Shown here piece after piece: positions 48,722-63,200 of a stretch of 64,000 nucleotides of DNA. The notes under the pieces were generated by a model. It ran no database searches and was not told the DNA's origin. It was given only the letters and a program-made list of their open reading frames with translations. The translations under genes and the position numbers were made by a program. Source of the DNA: Riptortus pedestris (lineage: Eukaryota; Arthropoda; Insecta; Hemiptera; Alydidae); contig CM032230.1 in assembly GCA_019009955.1 (NCBI GenBank), forward strand, positions 16,479,501-16,543,500, in the 5' to 3' direction. The number at the start of each line of letters is the position of its first letter. Positions within the stretch are counted from its first letter, which is position 1.

Positions 48722-49006
48722 TTTTAAGAGAAATCAGCAATTGAGGGTTTAGCGACCCTGTCTCTTTTTCTCTGTCTAAAATAAATTTATCCTAAAATAG
48801 AAATATTTGTCAATTAAACCTCTAGATCTTTTGATTGATCGTTACCATTCTTGATATTTAACCGTTTCATTCAACACTAGTAAATTCCTACTTCTACTCA
48901 TTTTTTTTTGCTCAGAAATAAAAAATATATTGCAAGGTGACGTCAGTAGAGTGTCATAACACATGGAAAATCTGCATAGTTTATGCTGCCCTAGATTTTT
49001 TTTTAT
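48722..49006 (+). mobile_element. Family A element, short decayed copy
   Basis: AGAGAAATCAGCAATTGAGG at the left; TCAATTAAACCTCTAG and GATTGATCGTTACCA inside; right end GGAAAATCTGCATAGTTTAT then GCTGCCC and a T run. About half the family length. Confidence 0.6.
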
Positions 49007-49009
49007 ACA

Positions 49010-51759
49010 AGATTCATCTAAGATAATACTGTAACAGTTTATAAGGATGGTAAGAAGAACCTCCCCTCGATTCAGCCCATAATCATTCAATGAGATTAAA
49101 CTGAAGTGTTATAAAGCTTCAAAATTAAATCTAGTGTACAAAACTATAAATATTAAATTTAATTTTAACTTTTAACAATAATTTTTGGTGTCCTGAATCA
49201 AAATCTGCTAGCATTTTTGATGTTAAATATTGCAGAGATAGTAAACTAAACTCTTCATAACTTTAGTCTTAAACTTTATTTGACCAAAAAGTTATTATTA
49301 CTTAAAGTAAAGAATACTTTGCTTAATCAATTTTGAAAAACATGTCTAATCTTATTTCCAAACATACGATATAAAGTAAGAGTTTTGATGTATTTTACTT
49401 TTATTCATAGGTGCTAGGGCCAATTAGATGTTCTAACTTATACTCTGTTTTGAATTAGTACAAAAATTAAGATCATACTGATGATGGGCACTTGCCTGCT
49501 AAGAAAAAGGTGTTCACAATAAAATAAGTTTGAATACAGTTATGAAAAATTTTATTTACAGGTACATACGATATTCAAATATATATTTTATTGATTTCTG
49601 TATCAATGTGTACGAAATTTAACAGACTATTAATGCTTTCATGGTATTATACAAGTATTTTGGTTTTTCGAAACATAATTTCGGTCAACAAAATATAAGA
49701 AATAAATAATGAGAATTTAAAAAAAAAAAAAAGTCGAAAGAAGTACATATATTGAATATTTTTTTTTTTGTCTACATCATCATATCCTGTATATACTTCA
49801 TTTTTCTTATATAAATATATATCTTACATAATTAAAAATTATTCAACGAAAACAAGGGTGTAATTAAAACTCTTGCTGGACAAAAACAATAATAAAAAAA
49901 TCGAATCTTTATACAATGTCAGAACAAATAATAAAATGTGGTTCCTGCGAGTTTTCTAAACAGTCTTTCTATATTTGTGAAGTGAATATAAGAACTAAAC
50001 CCTCACAGCAGTTGCTAGTTCCCCAGGTGCTAGTACGTCCATCCGCACTCTCACTCATCCCCATAGTAAGTAGTCATTGGCATCAAATCAATTATCCTGT
50101 CACTGGTACAAAGGGCCGGTTCGTAAAATAGTAAACAAAAATAATACAAAAAAGGGAAGCAAACCAGCCAGAAGACAAATGATCTGACTAGACTTTTATA
50201 CCAAATTTTTAAATTAGCACATCGGATTTATTCGGTTTAACAATTTATTTTTCTATTCATGAAATAATAATTATGGAACATTGACTTATTACTAGCAGAA
50301 ACCAGTTCTAACAACAGTTCACACAGAAAACATTCAATGACCCATAATTTGTTAACTATCGAATTACAACTACTATTTACACACAACTAAGCAGTCTAAC
50401 TCCTTTACATATATATTTCATTATTAAGAATAATCAATAAACAAAAAGAAAGAAAAGATGGCCTCACAGTAATAAAATGTACACAGAACCAAAGGCCGTC
50501 ATATGTACAGAAAAGTAGGAGTGAGCCTGCGTTAGAACCTGGCCCACCCGAATATCACAGCGGCGAAATCTGCATTTAATCAAATGCATCTCATTATTTT
50601 AAAATCATTTAACATTTGTACAAAAATATTAAAAAAATCATTTTTTATTATTTAAATTTGACTTTTTCACTAAATTATAAAAAGTGCACACATGAATTCC
50701 ATGGGCCAGGCAATATTCACGTATGTGTGCTTATTTACTAAAATTAAGACTAATCTACTCAGATATCTCCCAAACAATACAACAGTTAATCATACCCTAT
50801 AAAAGTATATCCACTTCATAGTACTGTGAAAATTCTCCTTTAATGGCACTTTTTTTTAACATAAAATGCCCGAATATGTTTGCATCTAAAATCTTCAATT
50901 TAATAATTGAATCGAATTAATTTTTGGTTCTTGTTAATACAAAAACATTTATTCTTCCTTGGCCGATACGTTTTATACAAACATCTATATACATTTTTTT
51001 ATACTATATATAGAATTATACACAAAGGAGAATGTTCACAATGGATGGAGACAACAACTCTCTTAAAATTACCAATATAGATTCAAATTAATTACATACA
51101 TATTGGGTAAGCTACATATCATTATTTTACATATATAATTTTATTTACATTGCCACCCTATCATATAGAAACATACAACCAACATATGAATCCCATAAAT
51201 CCAGAGCAATCTGTACATACTTTTATGCTATATTTCAACAAAATTAAAAACAAAATTTACATCTTGTACTAAATTATCTTCTCTGTATGCACTCAAACTT
51301 CTCAAGTTGAATAGTCCAAAGAGGAAGATGAATAAAACAAAATAAAAATAGGAGAAAAAGGAACATGACCACTGCTTTTGTGTTTCAACCATAAATATAC
51401 AATTTATACTAAAATGGCAAGGAATATCTACAGTCGATAACTTGGCTCATATAGATGGAGCAGATGAATTGCATGTTAAGTAATAAAAAGAAGATATTCG
51501 AGTCATATATGAAAGCAGGCTTTTGTACCGTCGATAGTGGCAACAGCTGACTATTTTTGATCCGTGAATAGCGGTAGAGTGTAAATAAGGAAAACACTCG
51601 TAGGTAGAAAGAGCTGTTTAATGTACGTCATGCGTACGCTTAGTAATGTATAGGCGCCCACTCTACTTGGCCGGCGGCTCGAACCAGCATCGATTATCTC
51701 GAGTCTGTCCGTTTGTTAGTCTTTGTTAGTCAATCCAACATGCTTTCCTAGTTCGCATT
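49010..51759 (-). other. Nup153 3' UTR candidate and AT-rich flank
   Basis: The 51759 side follows the Nup153 stop on the minus strand. A possible polyadenylation signal is AATAAA at 49556-49551 (minus), but several others exist, so the UTR end is open. I see no transposon in 49010-51759. Confidence 0.3.
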
Positions 51760-51850
51760 TTATCTGTGCAGAGTAGTCCTCCTTATTGCTTTCCGCACTT
51801 TCCTCTTGTTATCGCCACCAACTTCTAGGGAGTTTGGCGTAGGAGAAGCT
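51760..51850 (-). CDS. Nup153: Nup153 last exon, basic C-terminus
   Basis: After acceptor TTGTTTCAG the Ser codon is completed; ASPTPNSLEVGGDNKRKVRK then AIRRTTLHR and TAA (51762-51760). The basic RKVRKAIRR end is typical of the Nup153 C-terminus. Confidence 0.92.
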
Positions 51851-54800
51851 CTGAAACAAACATAAGTTTAATTACTTCAACCATTAGAGCGAGTCCTATC
51901 AACAAAATAGCAAGATGTGGATAGTAAAAATGACATACATTTATCATTTAAGATTAAAAAATAAGCTCCAGCAGCCTTTATTGTGAATAACAAAGTCTGC
52001 TGAGAAGACCGCTGGAGTAGAAGCCGGTTTGGAGAAGAAGAAAATTCAATCCAGCAAGACCATATTACAAATAATTATTAAAGCTGTAGAAAAAAAACAA
52101 TTTTCCACCTGCTAGAATGACACTAAGGTGAGAAAGTCTCATATTTTATACTGCACTTCTTGACTAGTAATATCCATATACAGGGTGCGGCACAGAAACT
52201 TGCTGATTTAAAAGGTTAATAAAAACAAAAATATTAGAGATAACGTTTTAATTCGTTTTACATATTATCTTACATTCTCTGAATTTATTTATTACACTTT
52301 TTTAAAAATGACATCAAACAAGTGACGCCCTCCATTGTCAATACACTGAGCTATGCGTTTCTTGAAGATCTGATGAACTCTTTCGAGCATATCAATTGGT
52401 ATGTCGGCGATGGCTTTCCGAATGTTGTCCTTTAGATGAATTAGGGTCCGTGGGTGATCATTGTAGACAACAGATTTGAGGTAACCCTAAAAGAAAAAAT
52501 CGCATGGAATCAAATCAGGCGAGCGTACAGGCCAAGGAAGATCGCCTCTCAAGAAGATCAGTCGATTGGGGAAGTTCTCCCTCAAAAGTTCAATTGAACA
52601 TCGCGCTGTGTGAGCCGTGGCTCCATCTTGTTGAAACCACACATCACCAATGTTCATTTCTTGCAGTTTAGGGAGAAAAAATGTTGTAATCATCTCCCTG
52701 TAGCGAACTGCATTCACTGAAACTGTGCGTTCGTTTTCTTCAAAAAAGTAAGGACCAATTATCCCTACTCTTGATATTGCACACCACACAGTTACGCATT
52801 CAGAATGGAGTGGCTTCTGATGAAGTTGACGTGGGTTGTTAGCACTCCAATAACGCATGTTTTGTTTGTTCACACAACCAGAAATGTGAAAGTGAGCTTC
52901 ATCACTGAAAAACACGAGCGTGTCGTGAGGCAGGTTTTCACCGAGTGCTTCACATGCATTTTGGCGGGCATTAAAATTGGTTTCATTCAGTGCCTGCGTT
53001 ACAGCCATTTTACACGGATGGAAATTAAGGTCTTGGTGTAGAATTCGTCTCACAGTGTGGTCAGATAACCCCAGAGCAGCTGCGTGTTTTTGTGCCGAAC
53101 GCCGAGGAGATTGGGCGAATGATTCACTCTTTCAATATTTTCTGGAGTTCTGGCCGTCTGATGACCTCCTGAACTGGTTTTTGCTACACTTCCACTCTCT
53201 CTGAATGTGTTCACCCACGAAACAATTGATTGCCGTCCAGGCACCAGACCTGTAGGGTGAATATTAAACTAGTACGGAAGGCACGTTGAATGGTGATAAT
53301 GGAATGACCGCTAGAAAAGTAAGCCTCACAGGCAAACGCACGCTGCTGCTTCGTCAAATGCATGATGGCGACTGAAGAGGAAAGAAACAAAACTTCAAGA
53401 CTTCCCCTCTCCAATGACATTGGACTCGCCTATGTCCCCCCACTCCTCACGACAAGGCAACCGTTACAAATCAGCAAGTTTCTGTGCCGCACCCTTTATA
53501 AACTGGAGATGAAATTTAAGCTGGATATTAGTTATTTAGTATTTTAATAGTTTTAAGTGAAAAATTCCAAGAATAGGAGTTACGGAGTAGGGAAGACTGA
53601 TATTGAAAAATATAAGAAATATATAATTCAATTAATATTTAGTAAGAGAAAAATGTTCTAATAATATTTGTACCACAACCCCCTCTCCTCAAAGTTTCCT
53701 TTCAGCGATTAACCCCAATTAACTCATGGATCTCTACTTCTGTAATCATGTGAAAAATACATCAGTAGGTGATTTGCCTCTAGACATGTGCTAAAAACGA
53801 AAGATGTGAATAGCTCAGAGAATAAAACTAATTAAAGGTTTGTGAATAACGTAATATATTTGTATTGTGGATGAGAGGAAGATAATAAGGGCGAGAGTGC
53901 AAAAAGGAAGGGCCTACCCCCAGTCCTAGTCCTGCACTAAAAAAGACAGTGAATGGATACTGCTTAATTTAGAGGTTAGCCAGGACAATTTTTCGATTTG
54001 ACGTATTTTAACGGAGATATCTCAAATTTTCACCCTCTAAACCCCTACTCCCACTGGTCTGATTTCAGCCATTAACAAACTTGATCTTTATTTTTACATA
54101 AAACATTGAAATATGGCGCTTAGTAACAACAAACCAAAATTGCTTTCACTAGAGAATTAACAGAACAGTTTGTACATAAATAAATAAATATATATAAATG
54201 TGTGTGTGTGTGTGTGTGTGTATATATAGTTTTGAACAGACCTCATTTTTGTCATCTTCTAGGTAGGATGATTGATGGACATTCTTCATCATAATGGAAA
54301 ATTTTCAAAAATCGTGCCATGAGTAAAACCTTGTTAGCTGACTTTCCTTAAAGGAAATCTGCTAAAAGGGGGTGTAAATAGACATGTGGGTATATTAAAC
54401 TAGGCAGAATAAAGACAAAAGTAAGAATGGGAGCAGGCTCTCATCAGGTTAGGGACATCATCTCAGTGGTTAAAAACATTAATTGCGGAATTTAAGTAAT
54501 TTAAAAAAAATTAACTTTAAACACAATTAAATTCATTTATAGGGAAACGGGAGAGCGAATCAAATATTGTAAAGGGGTGGAATGGAAGTGGAGACCTAGC
54601 AACTTCATTGCTTCAATCCACAATGAGGACAATCACTTTCAAGACATTTCATAATAGTAAGTAGTGATGGGAGTAAGACTTACAAAACCTCCTATAGTAG
54701 AAATGGTGAATCAAAAAGTATACCTTAAAAGAAGTAGTAAAAAATGACAACAAATAAATAACATATTTGCTTACAGAAAAATTATCTGAAATTTATTATC

Positions 54801-57800
54801 TTGTTTAATTTTTTTTGCTAGTGCCTTGAATCTGAATAATGTTGAGTATTTATAAAAAAAAAGTGGTATGGTGTTCACATAGCAGTGTGTAAAGCAACAT
54901 GGCTTTATATTTGTCAATCCCCCATAGGGATGTTGCTTTGAAAATGAGAATATGTGTTATTGACCTGACATTCTGCTATCTTCATTCTCACTCCCACAGA
55001 ATGCCTACTGGAGTTAAATCTGAGGCATCATGCAGACATTTTTGGCACCTAAATAATTAATACAGCCATTTAATATTAGCAAAAAATTCCTGATTAATAC
55101 TTACGAAAATGATGGTGTTGCACCTCCAGTAAAATTGAAAGATGGCTTGATATTTGGGTCGAACTTGGGAGTTGACGGAGTGGAAAAGGAGCCAAATTGC
55201 ATTGAACCAAGTCCTCCACTCTGAAAAACATATATTAATTAAAAGGACTGAAGAACATAAAGAGAGAAGATATACATGCAAATACACTTTAATGAAAAAT
55301 TAGGAATAAATATAGCAACTATAAATCAAAAATATATGACAAAACCCATCATGGTCTGTGAAACCAAGCATATCTTTAATTTTAAACAAAGTCATTAAAT
55401 ATTGAGTTAGCAAAATAACAAAAAGTGAGGAATAATGTTCATTGATGACTCCAAATCATACAAGCATCTATGTAAACCAAGGATGTCGACACACACATGG
55501 GAACACTAAGCCTTATTCTCAGTTACTCTAAAGCCCTCACAGAGTGTGGTGGAGTGATTCACTAGTATAGAACAACATCTATCACACAAGGGAAGTAACC
55601 AGAAGTAAGTGAGTATAATATTTACAATGAAAAAAAAAATAGCATGGTATTTCTAGATATTTTTTTTTAATGAAAGGAAAAGCAATAGAATTTATTATTC
55701 TGAAAGTATTCAGATTGGAAGTTGCTTGTTCCATAAATAGTTGATTCAGCTTTAACCCTTTCCACTCCAATGTCGAGTGTCACTCAACACTGATTTTGTT
55801 CCACTAGCTTCACTGTCGAGTGATACTCGACATGGTGTAATACCTCTTTTTGCGGAAAATTTTAAAACAGGAGGGATTTTTGTTACTGAAATGTTTGAGT
55901 CACGAATGAATGAAACATATTCTAGAATCGTAAGATACTATAATTCAATTAAATTTTATTGATGCTACATAATAAAACTAGTTGTTATCGCACCGTTACC
56001 TGTTTGCGTCGTAAACAACTTATCTCTGTGCATCATCGTGTTTGTTTTCATGCAAAGACCTGTAATGTCATGTATGGTGTGAATTTTCCTGGCGGATAAG
56101 ATTGTGACTGAATCAATTCGCTGTGGGGCACAGACACGGATTGATGGTGCAACAAGTAACGCGTTTTGAAAGTAGTGATCGGTCGATTATAATTGCATAT
56201 AAGTATAATAACCCTCCATACTGTCGTTTTTTTTTTTTTTTTTTACAAAATACACAAAAAACACTAAAAGTAAAAAAACGTAATTTTAGCGTGGAGCTGG
56301 TGGAATAAAAACAAAAACAGCCTTGGAGTGGAAAGGGTTAAAATCAACATTAGCCATGTTAACATGGTAGATTTTTGTTGAAGAGCTGGATTGAGTAAAA
56401 TATGGCCAGCTGCTTGAGTGTTGCTCTGTCCAACACTGGCTTAAATCAGTTTAAAATGTTCTTCATATTCTTCAACCTTTTTTTTTTTGGGGAACCCAAC
56501 ATACGCAATAGAGGTTTGGAAACTAAGTTACCCAAATCCAATTTTAAGTTTGAAAAGTGAATGATTTTGAGGTGTAGCTTGGTAAAGGTTTTTTCACATC
56601 TAACATAAAAATATTTAATTTTCGCATCAATTCTTGTTTGAGAAACTATTCTGATTTTAGTCCCAATAACACACCTTATATCTGTCGAATAACAGCATCT
56701 CTTGTGACAAGGTTTTTAAACTGCATCCACAGCTCAAAGAGAGGGATTATTTTACTCAACTCCAACCCCCTCACAAAAATCAACAATGCTTGTGCAGCTA
56801 ATTTTAATTTTAAAGCATATTAATAGAAGAAGCAAATCCCAATCTGTATACGTAATAAGATATTGGCACCTCTTTGAAAAAAATTAATCATAATACTTTG
56901 CCTGTATAAGTTATATTAATAGCTGAGTAACCTGTGATCATTTACATTGTGATAGAAGATAGTGGAATTGTCAAGCTATTATCCATTCTATGAGATCTTT
57001 CGAAAGACTAAGAACAATGTGAAGAAGAGAGTCTTCCAAAAAAGTTCACGACGTTTACATCTCTTGTTACTTAATGTCACAGGTTGAGGGTCTGAGGTTA
57101 AATATCTACAGCGTATTCCCTTCAGATATCAATAATCTCATCAATATATAAACATTTAAAAATTGAATATTTTTGTGCTAATTTGTATACAAAATCACTC
57201 TGTGATGCCACAAATGAGTGGAATGAAATAATGAATCAGAAAAATCCCCCTACCTTTATTTCATTATATTTTGTAAGTAAAATTTATAAATGCCAATGCT
57301 TTTCTCAAGAATGAATTTATTACAGTAAATTTAATAGGATGTATAAGGCAAATGGGGGAGGAGATTTTGAAGTTAATGTGCTAACAAAAGCTTTGTTATA
57401 GTCAGAGTTGTTGATAAGTGAGTCCATCTGTTATTATCAATTCTAAACCAAATCAGAATCTGTCTTGGATTTAGTTGTATTCTGTTTAGATAGATGTAGA
57501 TATAATGATGATAGAGTGCTTACTTGTGCGGGAGCCGGAGTGAATGAGAATAGAGACGATGGTTGCTGTGGCAGGGGCTGAGGCTGGGTAGGTGGGGCAT
57601 TGAAGACAAACGGCTTCTGCTCCTGAGGTTGGGTGAATATAGTGACTGGGGTCGATGCCTGCTGCTGACTGAACAGTGAAGGACCGCTCACCACCTCCTT
57701 CGGCTGACTACTCAACTCTGACGATGCATTCGCTGGAGGGTTGAAAGTGAAGCCTCCGCTCTGCTGGTTAGACGACTGTGTTGCGTTTGACATAAATGCG

Positions 57801-60260
57801 AACGGCTTGTTTTCAGATTCAGGAGCCTTGAATCCTAACGTACTACTTCCAAAAATTGTATTTGAATTTGGAAGTTGTGAACCAACTGATGGATTTTTCT
57901 CCGAAGACAACCCACCAAAAGTAGCAGGTTTTGTTGGTTCAGCGACACAAATATTATTCGGATTAGTGACAGAGTTGCTTGTACTACCGAATGTGAATAA
58001 TGAATTTGAATTTGGTGCATTATCTTTTTTTATACTGGAGTTATTTTCAAAGGGAGTAAATTTGGGAGTAAATGCGAAATTACTTGATGAGCTTATCTCA
58101 TTAGTTTTTGTAGCACCAATATTTCCGAAAGTAACAGAACTATTTTCATTAGCATTCTGTTTTTCAAATGTCAATGGATTACCGAAACTAACTTTTTTCT
58201 TTGGAGGCTTATCATCACACTCATCATTCATCTCTTCACTCTTACTTTCTTTGTTAGTGCTCCCAAATGAGAACAAATTTGTCATTGGAGCTTTTGTTGT
58301 TCCTTTCTCTTTAGATTGGTCAGAATTCATAAAACTAAATGGTTTTAATTCACTTGCAGCTTTCAAATCATTTGAGGGTTTTGATTCAGTCGAAGGAAAC
58401 CCAAACAATGTGGTTGAAGTTTTCTTATCATCAGAAGTACTCCCAAAAGTAAATTGTGGTTTCGAATTTAAATTGCTTACTGTTTCATTATTGGCACTGG
58501 TACTAGTACCAAATGTAATGGGACTATTTGTGACCATAGTACTACTTGAAGGTATCCCAAATGAAAATGTAGGCTTGGGTTTCTCGGCCGGAGTAGCCCC
58601 AGGTTTCAAAGTATTACAGGCAACACAGCTTGTACTATCTTTCTTATTTTGAACAAGGCATGTCGAACACTCCCAACAGCCCTCTGGCTTTTTAAAGGAA
58701 TTTACGAGTGGTGCAGGAGTTGAACTGACAACTGATGAGGAAACAGTTGTTGTTGAATCAGCTGATGTAACAACTTCACTTTTATTCTCGGATCCAGCCT
58801 TGAGATTAGTACTAGTGACAGAACCTTTGGCATCCTGTGGAATGCCGAAAGTGAACTGAGGTTGAGTTGTACTGCCCTGAGAGCTGGATAGAGCGTTGAA
58901 TGGCTTCACTTCGTTTGTGCTAGAAGGTGGGATACCAAAACTAAATGTTGGTTTGGGCTTTTCTAAAGTTGCAGATGAACCAGGTTTCAATGCAGAGCAT
59001 GCAACACATTTATTATCATCGCTTTTGTTCCGAACAAGGCACGTATTACATTCCCATGTGCCAGCAGGAGTTTTTGCCTTCAACGAATTGAACTGGAAAG
59101 GAGTCCCAGCAGTAGTAGAGCCAACATCATTCACTTTTTTATCTTGAGGCTTTGCTACAGAGGAGTCAGTAGAACTTTTTGAAGAAGTAACCGAAGATGA
59201 CTTAGGTGTAGAACAGGCTACACATATATCCACAAGGTTTTTATTATTTACAAGACAAGAGCTGCATTCCCAAGTGTCTTTGGGTTTCTTAAAACCCTCA
59301 AACCCTTTAGAAGTTGTAGAACTAGGAGTCTCATTCTTGTCTAACCCACAGGATTTACATTTAGTCTCTGGAAATGAATTTTTTAAGGAACATTTTTTAC
59401 AATCCCAGGTGGACATCAAACTACTAGCCGCCTCCTTGCCAGATTTAGCTCGCCCACAAGGTAGACATTTAGACTGGTTACTGCTGTTCTTAGCATTGCA
59501 GCCACTACACGTCCAATCTTCAATAGATGATTTCAAATTACCTCCGAAAGGTTGTTTACTCAGCACTTCCATAACACTGGCATTCTTCATTTCAGTGGCA
59601 GGCTTTACTTCAAACTTGAAATTTGAAAGTATTTCTGGTTGGGACTCAGGCAATTTCCTTTTTAACTTCATGACTGGAGAAGGATTTTTCATTTGCGGCA
59701 TAGGAGAAGAAAGTTTTTCATTTGTCCTATTAACAGGAACAGATTTATTTTTCAATTCAAGTGGCTCTAGTGGTTCACTAAATTTAAACGTATCCACAGG
59801 CAATATCTTATTTTCTTTTGAGGGCTGTATTTTTGGTACTTCAGGCTCTGAAAACTTGAAAGGTGGGTTCTTAGATGCTGAGGGGGAATTAGACTGAGTT
59901 GAAGCCTTTGGCTGAGGTGAGGGTACATTTAAATCGAACTTGGGTAGCGAGGATAGCTGAAGTTTAACATTAGGAAGGTTTACTTCTGGCACTCTTTCTA
60001 ATTCAAAATCTTCATCTTTGTTTCGCCCTTTAATACTACCTATATGCCTCTCTTTAGAGGAATTTTCAGGTCTGAAAGAGAAAAAAATTGCAATTAACAT
60101 TTAAAAAGATAATAAAAGAAAAGTGGTATGTAACTTAATATTAAAAAAAAAAAATAATGATAATGAGAATGACTACAACTCTTCTGCCTTACTTAGAAAA
60201 CTATGAACAAAAATGTGGACTATCAAACTATTCCTGATTCACAATGGCAACATAAATTAA

Positions 60261-60299
<39 letters not shown>

Positions 60300-63200
60300 C
60301 ATTTGACACAATAAAAGCAGAATACGAATAACAATAATTCAAACATCTAAGTTGGTTTGAAATACATATTAATTTGAATCTCAATTTGAATTTTAAATAA
60401 AAACCATGGCATATATTTAAATATTTTTGTAGCCAGTGAAGCAAGTAGCACACCAGCCATAATGAAAATGCCAGAAAATAATCGTCTAGAGGTGGAACAT
60501 CAGAGGCAATATGGTGTATGATGATGTGGCTATTGGGCTTTATCTGATGTATTAGGAGGATCTTACGCAGTTTCCTTCACATGCAATATAAATAAATAAA
60601 TAAAAAAAATAAAAACAAAAAAAAAACTCGTAAATGTTTTGAACTATGAGAGGAAAACAGAATCTCTTCACTTTACAAGAAAGAGTATAAATAATTGGAC
60701 TATTTATTTTAGTATAAATGACAAAATTCAGAGAAAATATACTAACTATGGAATGTGTATTTAATCCACAGAGATTATAAATTATACTAAGCTCCCTTCA
60801 ATTCATTCTCATTTAATATTTCCCTTAGTAATATTACACATATATTACATATTAGTAATATGTAACTCATAAAGAAAGTAATTCAGACGTATAAGTTCAT
60901 GTGCTTTGAGCTTACATCTGTACAGTAGAATGTTCATTTTATTTGTCACAGATAGTGGGTACTGAATGTAAGAATTGTTCTAGCGTTTTTCTAGGGGAAA
61001 TCTGCTAAAAAGGGAGTTGAATATCAGGTGTAGGTTGTGAGTAAAAAGTAAATAGCGAGAAAATATATATACCTGAGTGAGTATGTAGATGTAGATCTAG
61101 AGGATGAAGGAAGATGGGGTGATACAGTGAGAGGAGTAGTTGAGGATGTGGTAGGGACTGCTGTAGGTTTAGGAGGCGGTGGCTGTAGGGGCGTGGAGGC
61201 AGGGCCATCTCTGCTAGGCCCCACCCCCACCCTCGTCCTCTCCAGTTCCTGTTCCCTTCTTTTCACACGGAGGAGGTCAGGCATGCTCGGGTAAATCAGT
61301 TCTTCATAAGGCTGAGGAGCTTTTCGTTTTCGTTCACTACTTGCTCCGTCTCTTCTTACAGGAATTCTCTTGGCATCTAAAACCTACACAAGAAAAATTA
61401 CTTCAAATATTTATATATACATTATGTGATTCGGTACAATTTACGATAAGTAAAGGTAGGTTAGGTTTAAAGTTTACTAACAGTAAAAAAATACTTTTCA
61501 ATAATGATAAATATGTAATTTGTAGAATTAAAACTTATAACTTTCCATAAAATCAATAGTAAGTGATGTTGCAAATTCATGATTCACTTAAAAGAATTTA
61601 TAACTATTTATTATATTTGGTGGTAAAATGTAATTCTACTTGTAGTGATAAAGCGATGTTTATCTTGTCAATAATGTTTACTTTCTCCAGGAGAGATTAG
61701 TCAGTGTGTATTCATGGATCAGTTTCAATTGACATTGCATATCTTTAAGAGGTATTTAACTTTAAGAGAAAAAGTCTGTCATGAGGGGCTGTATAAATTA
61801 AGTAGATTCCCCACTTGCTGATATTACACACTAAAAGTGTAACTTGCTTAATATTTGAATTACAAAAAAATGTAAAAGTCCAATGAAAATAATATTTGGT
61901 ACTTAAGCTTCGAATAAAATGTTTCATAATATAAACAACTCATTATTAATATGAAATGAGAAGAAGTGGGATTTCCTGAAAATAAAAAAGTGCAAACATC
62001 TTGGTTCATATTCAAGATAGAGAACAAATTTATATAATAACATTTATAGAACATTACATCTGCAATAAGATTGGTTCTATATAACTTTTCTAACCAATGT
62101 AACAAAGATAAAACGAATTTTCAAATTCCCCCTCCCACCAGTCCGATTTCAGCTGTTAACAAACTTAATCTATAGTTTTACAAATAACACTTATGTATCA
62201 AGTTTGATAAGACAAAAATTGCAACCACTAGAGTGGTAACATACATACATACATAATATATATGTATATATTTGAACGGACTTCATTTTTGTCTCTACTA
62301 GCAGGATAGCTGGACATGACATGAAGTTTTAGAAAAACTGTGTTGAAACCTTAAAAGCGGCTAAGAGAGAAAGAGAAAAAAAATGCTTTCAACAATTAGT
62401 CATTTTTTAATTCCAAAAAGCAATCTTAAGCTCAACTCAAGATATTAGAAAAAAAAATTGATCAAGGTGTGCAAACTAAGCTGAGTTGCCACCTTCTGCA
62501 ATACCATACTGATGACACATCCCATATTCTGTACTGGATATATCCTGTTATAAGAAGCCCACATATATTTCACTTGACACGAGATGTTAATTAACCCTTT
62601 GACAGCTCTAGACGAGATAACTCGTTCCCGTCCGCCCGCTACCCCTCGCGCAGGACGAGATATTTCGTCACCGTTTTCCCACTGTTTTACCGCTCCAAGC
62701 TCCAAACGATATAACTCGTCTCGACTGTGGTACATCCTAGCGGATCCTCGGAGTTAATAAATATTTCTAGCGGCTGCTAGGCTGCAGGGGTGTCTCTATT
62801 GGAGAAATATTTGTTCCTATCCCGTAACTGTAGAATCTTTGGGTTTTCCAAGAAGAGAAACCCAACCCCCCCTTTTCTACCTGCTATTGTTTCCGTCTGA
62901 AATGGTAAATTATTAAAATATTACTTGAAATAAAAAAACTGTATATAAGATAATAAAATCATTTCAATCATGTTCATTATTTCCTTCATAAATCACGTAA
63001 TCTTTCATTACAATAGCATTTTAATTTATTGAAATAATGATATAGGTATTACAGAATCATACAAAGAAAATAAAACATTAAGAAATAGTCGGAAAAGGGA
63101 GTGAGGTATTGAAGGAGACAGCTGCGGAGAGTGGCCTTGACCCCTTAGCTTGGGAGGGTGATAGCCGGCTGGCCCTCCCCAACTACTCCACCCGCCTTCT

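Noticed and set aside
57741..58652. 303-codon plus-strand open frame
   Set aside because: Antisense of the Nup153 large exon; its composition is explained by the zinc-finger and FG repeats on the other strand.
60990..61010. GGGGAAATCTGCTAAAA, like a family A terminus
   Set aside because: Only the terminal bases match; no inner family A sequence is found next to it.
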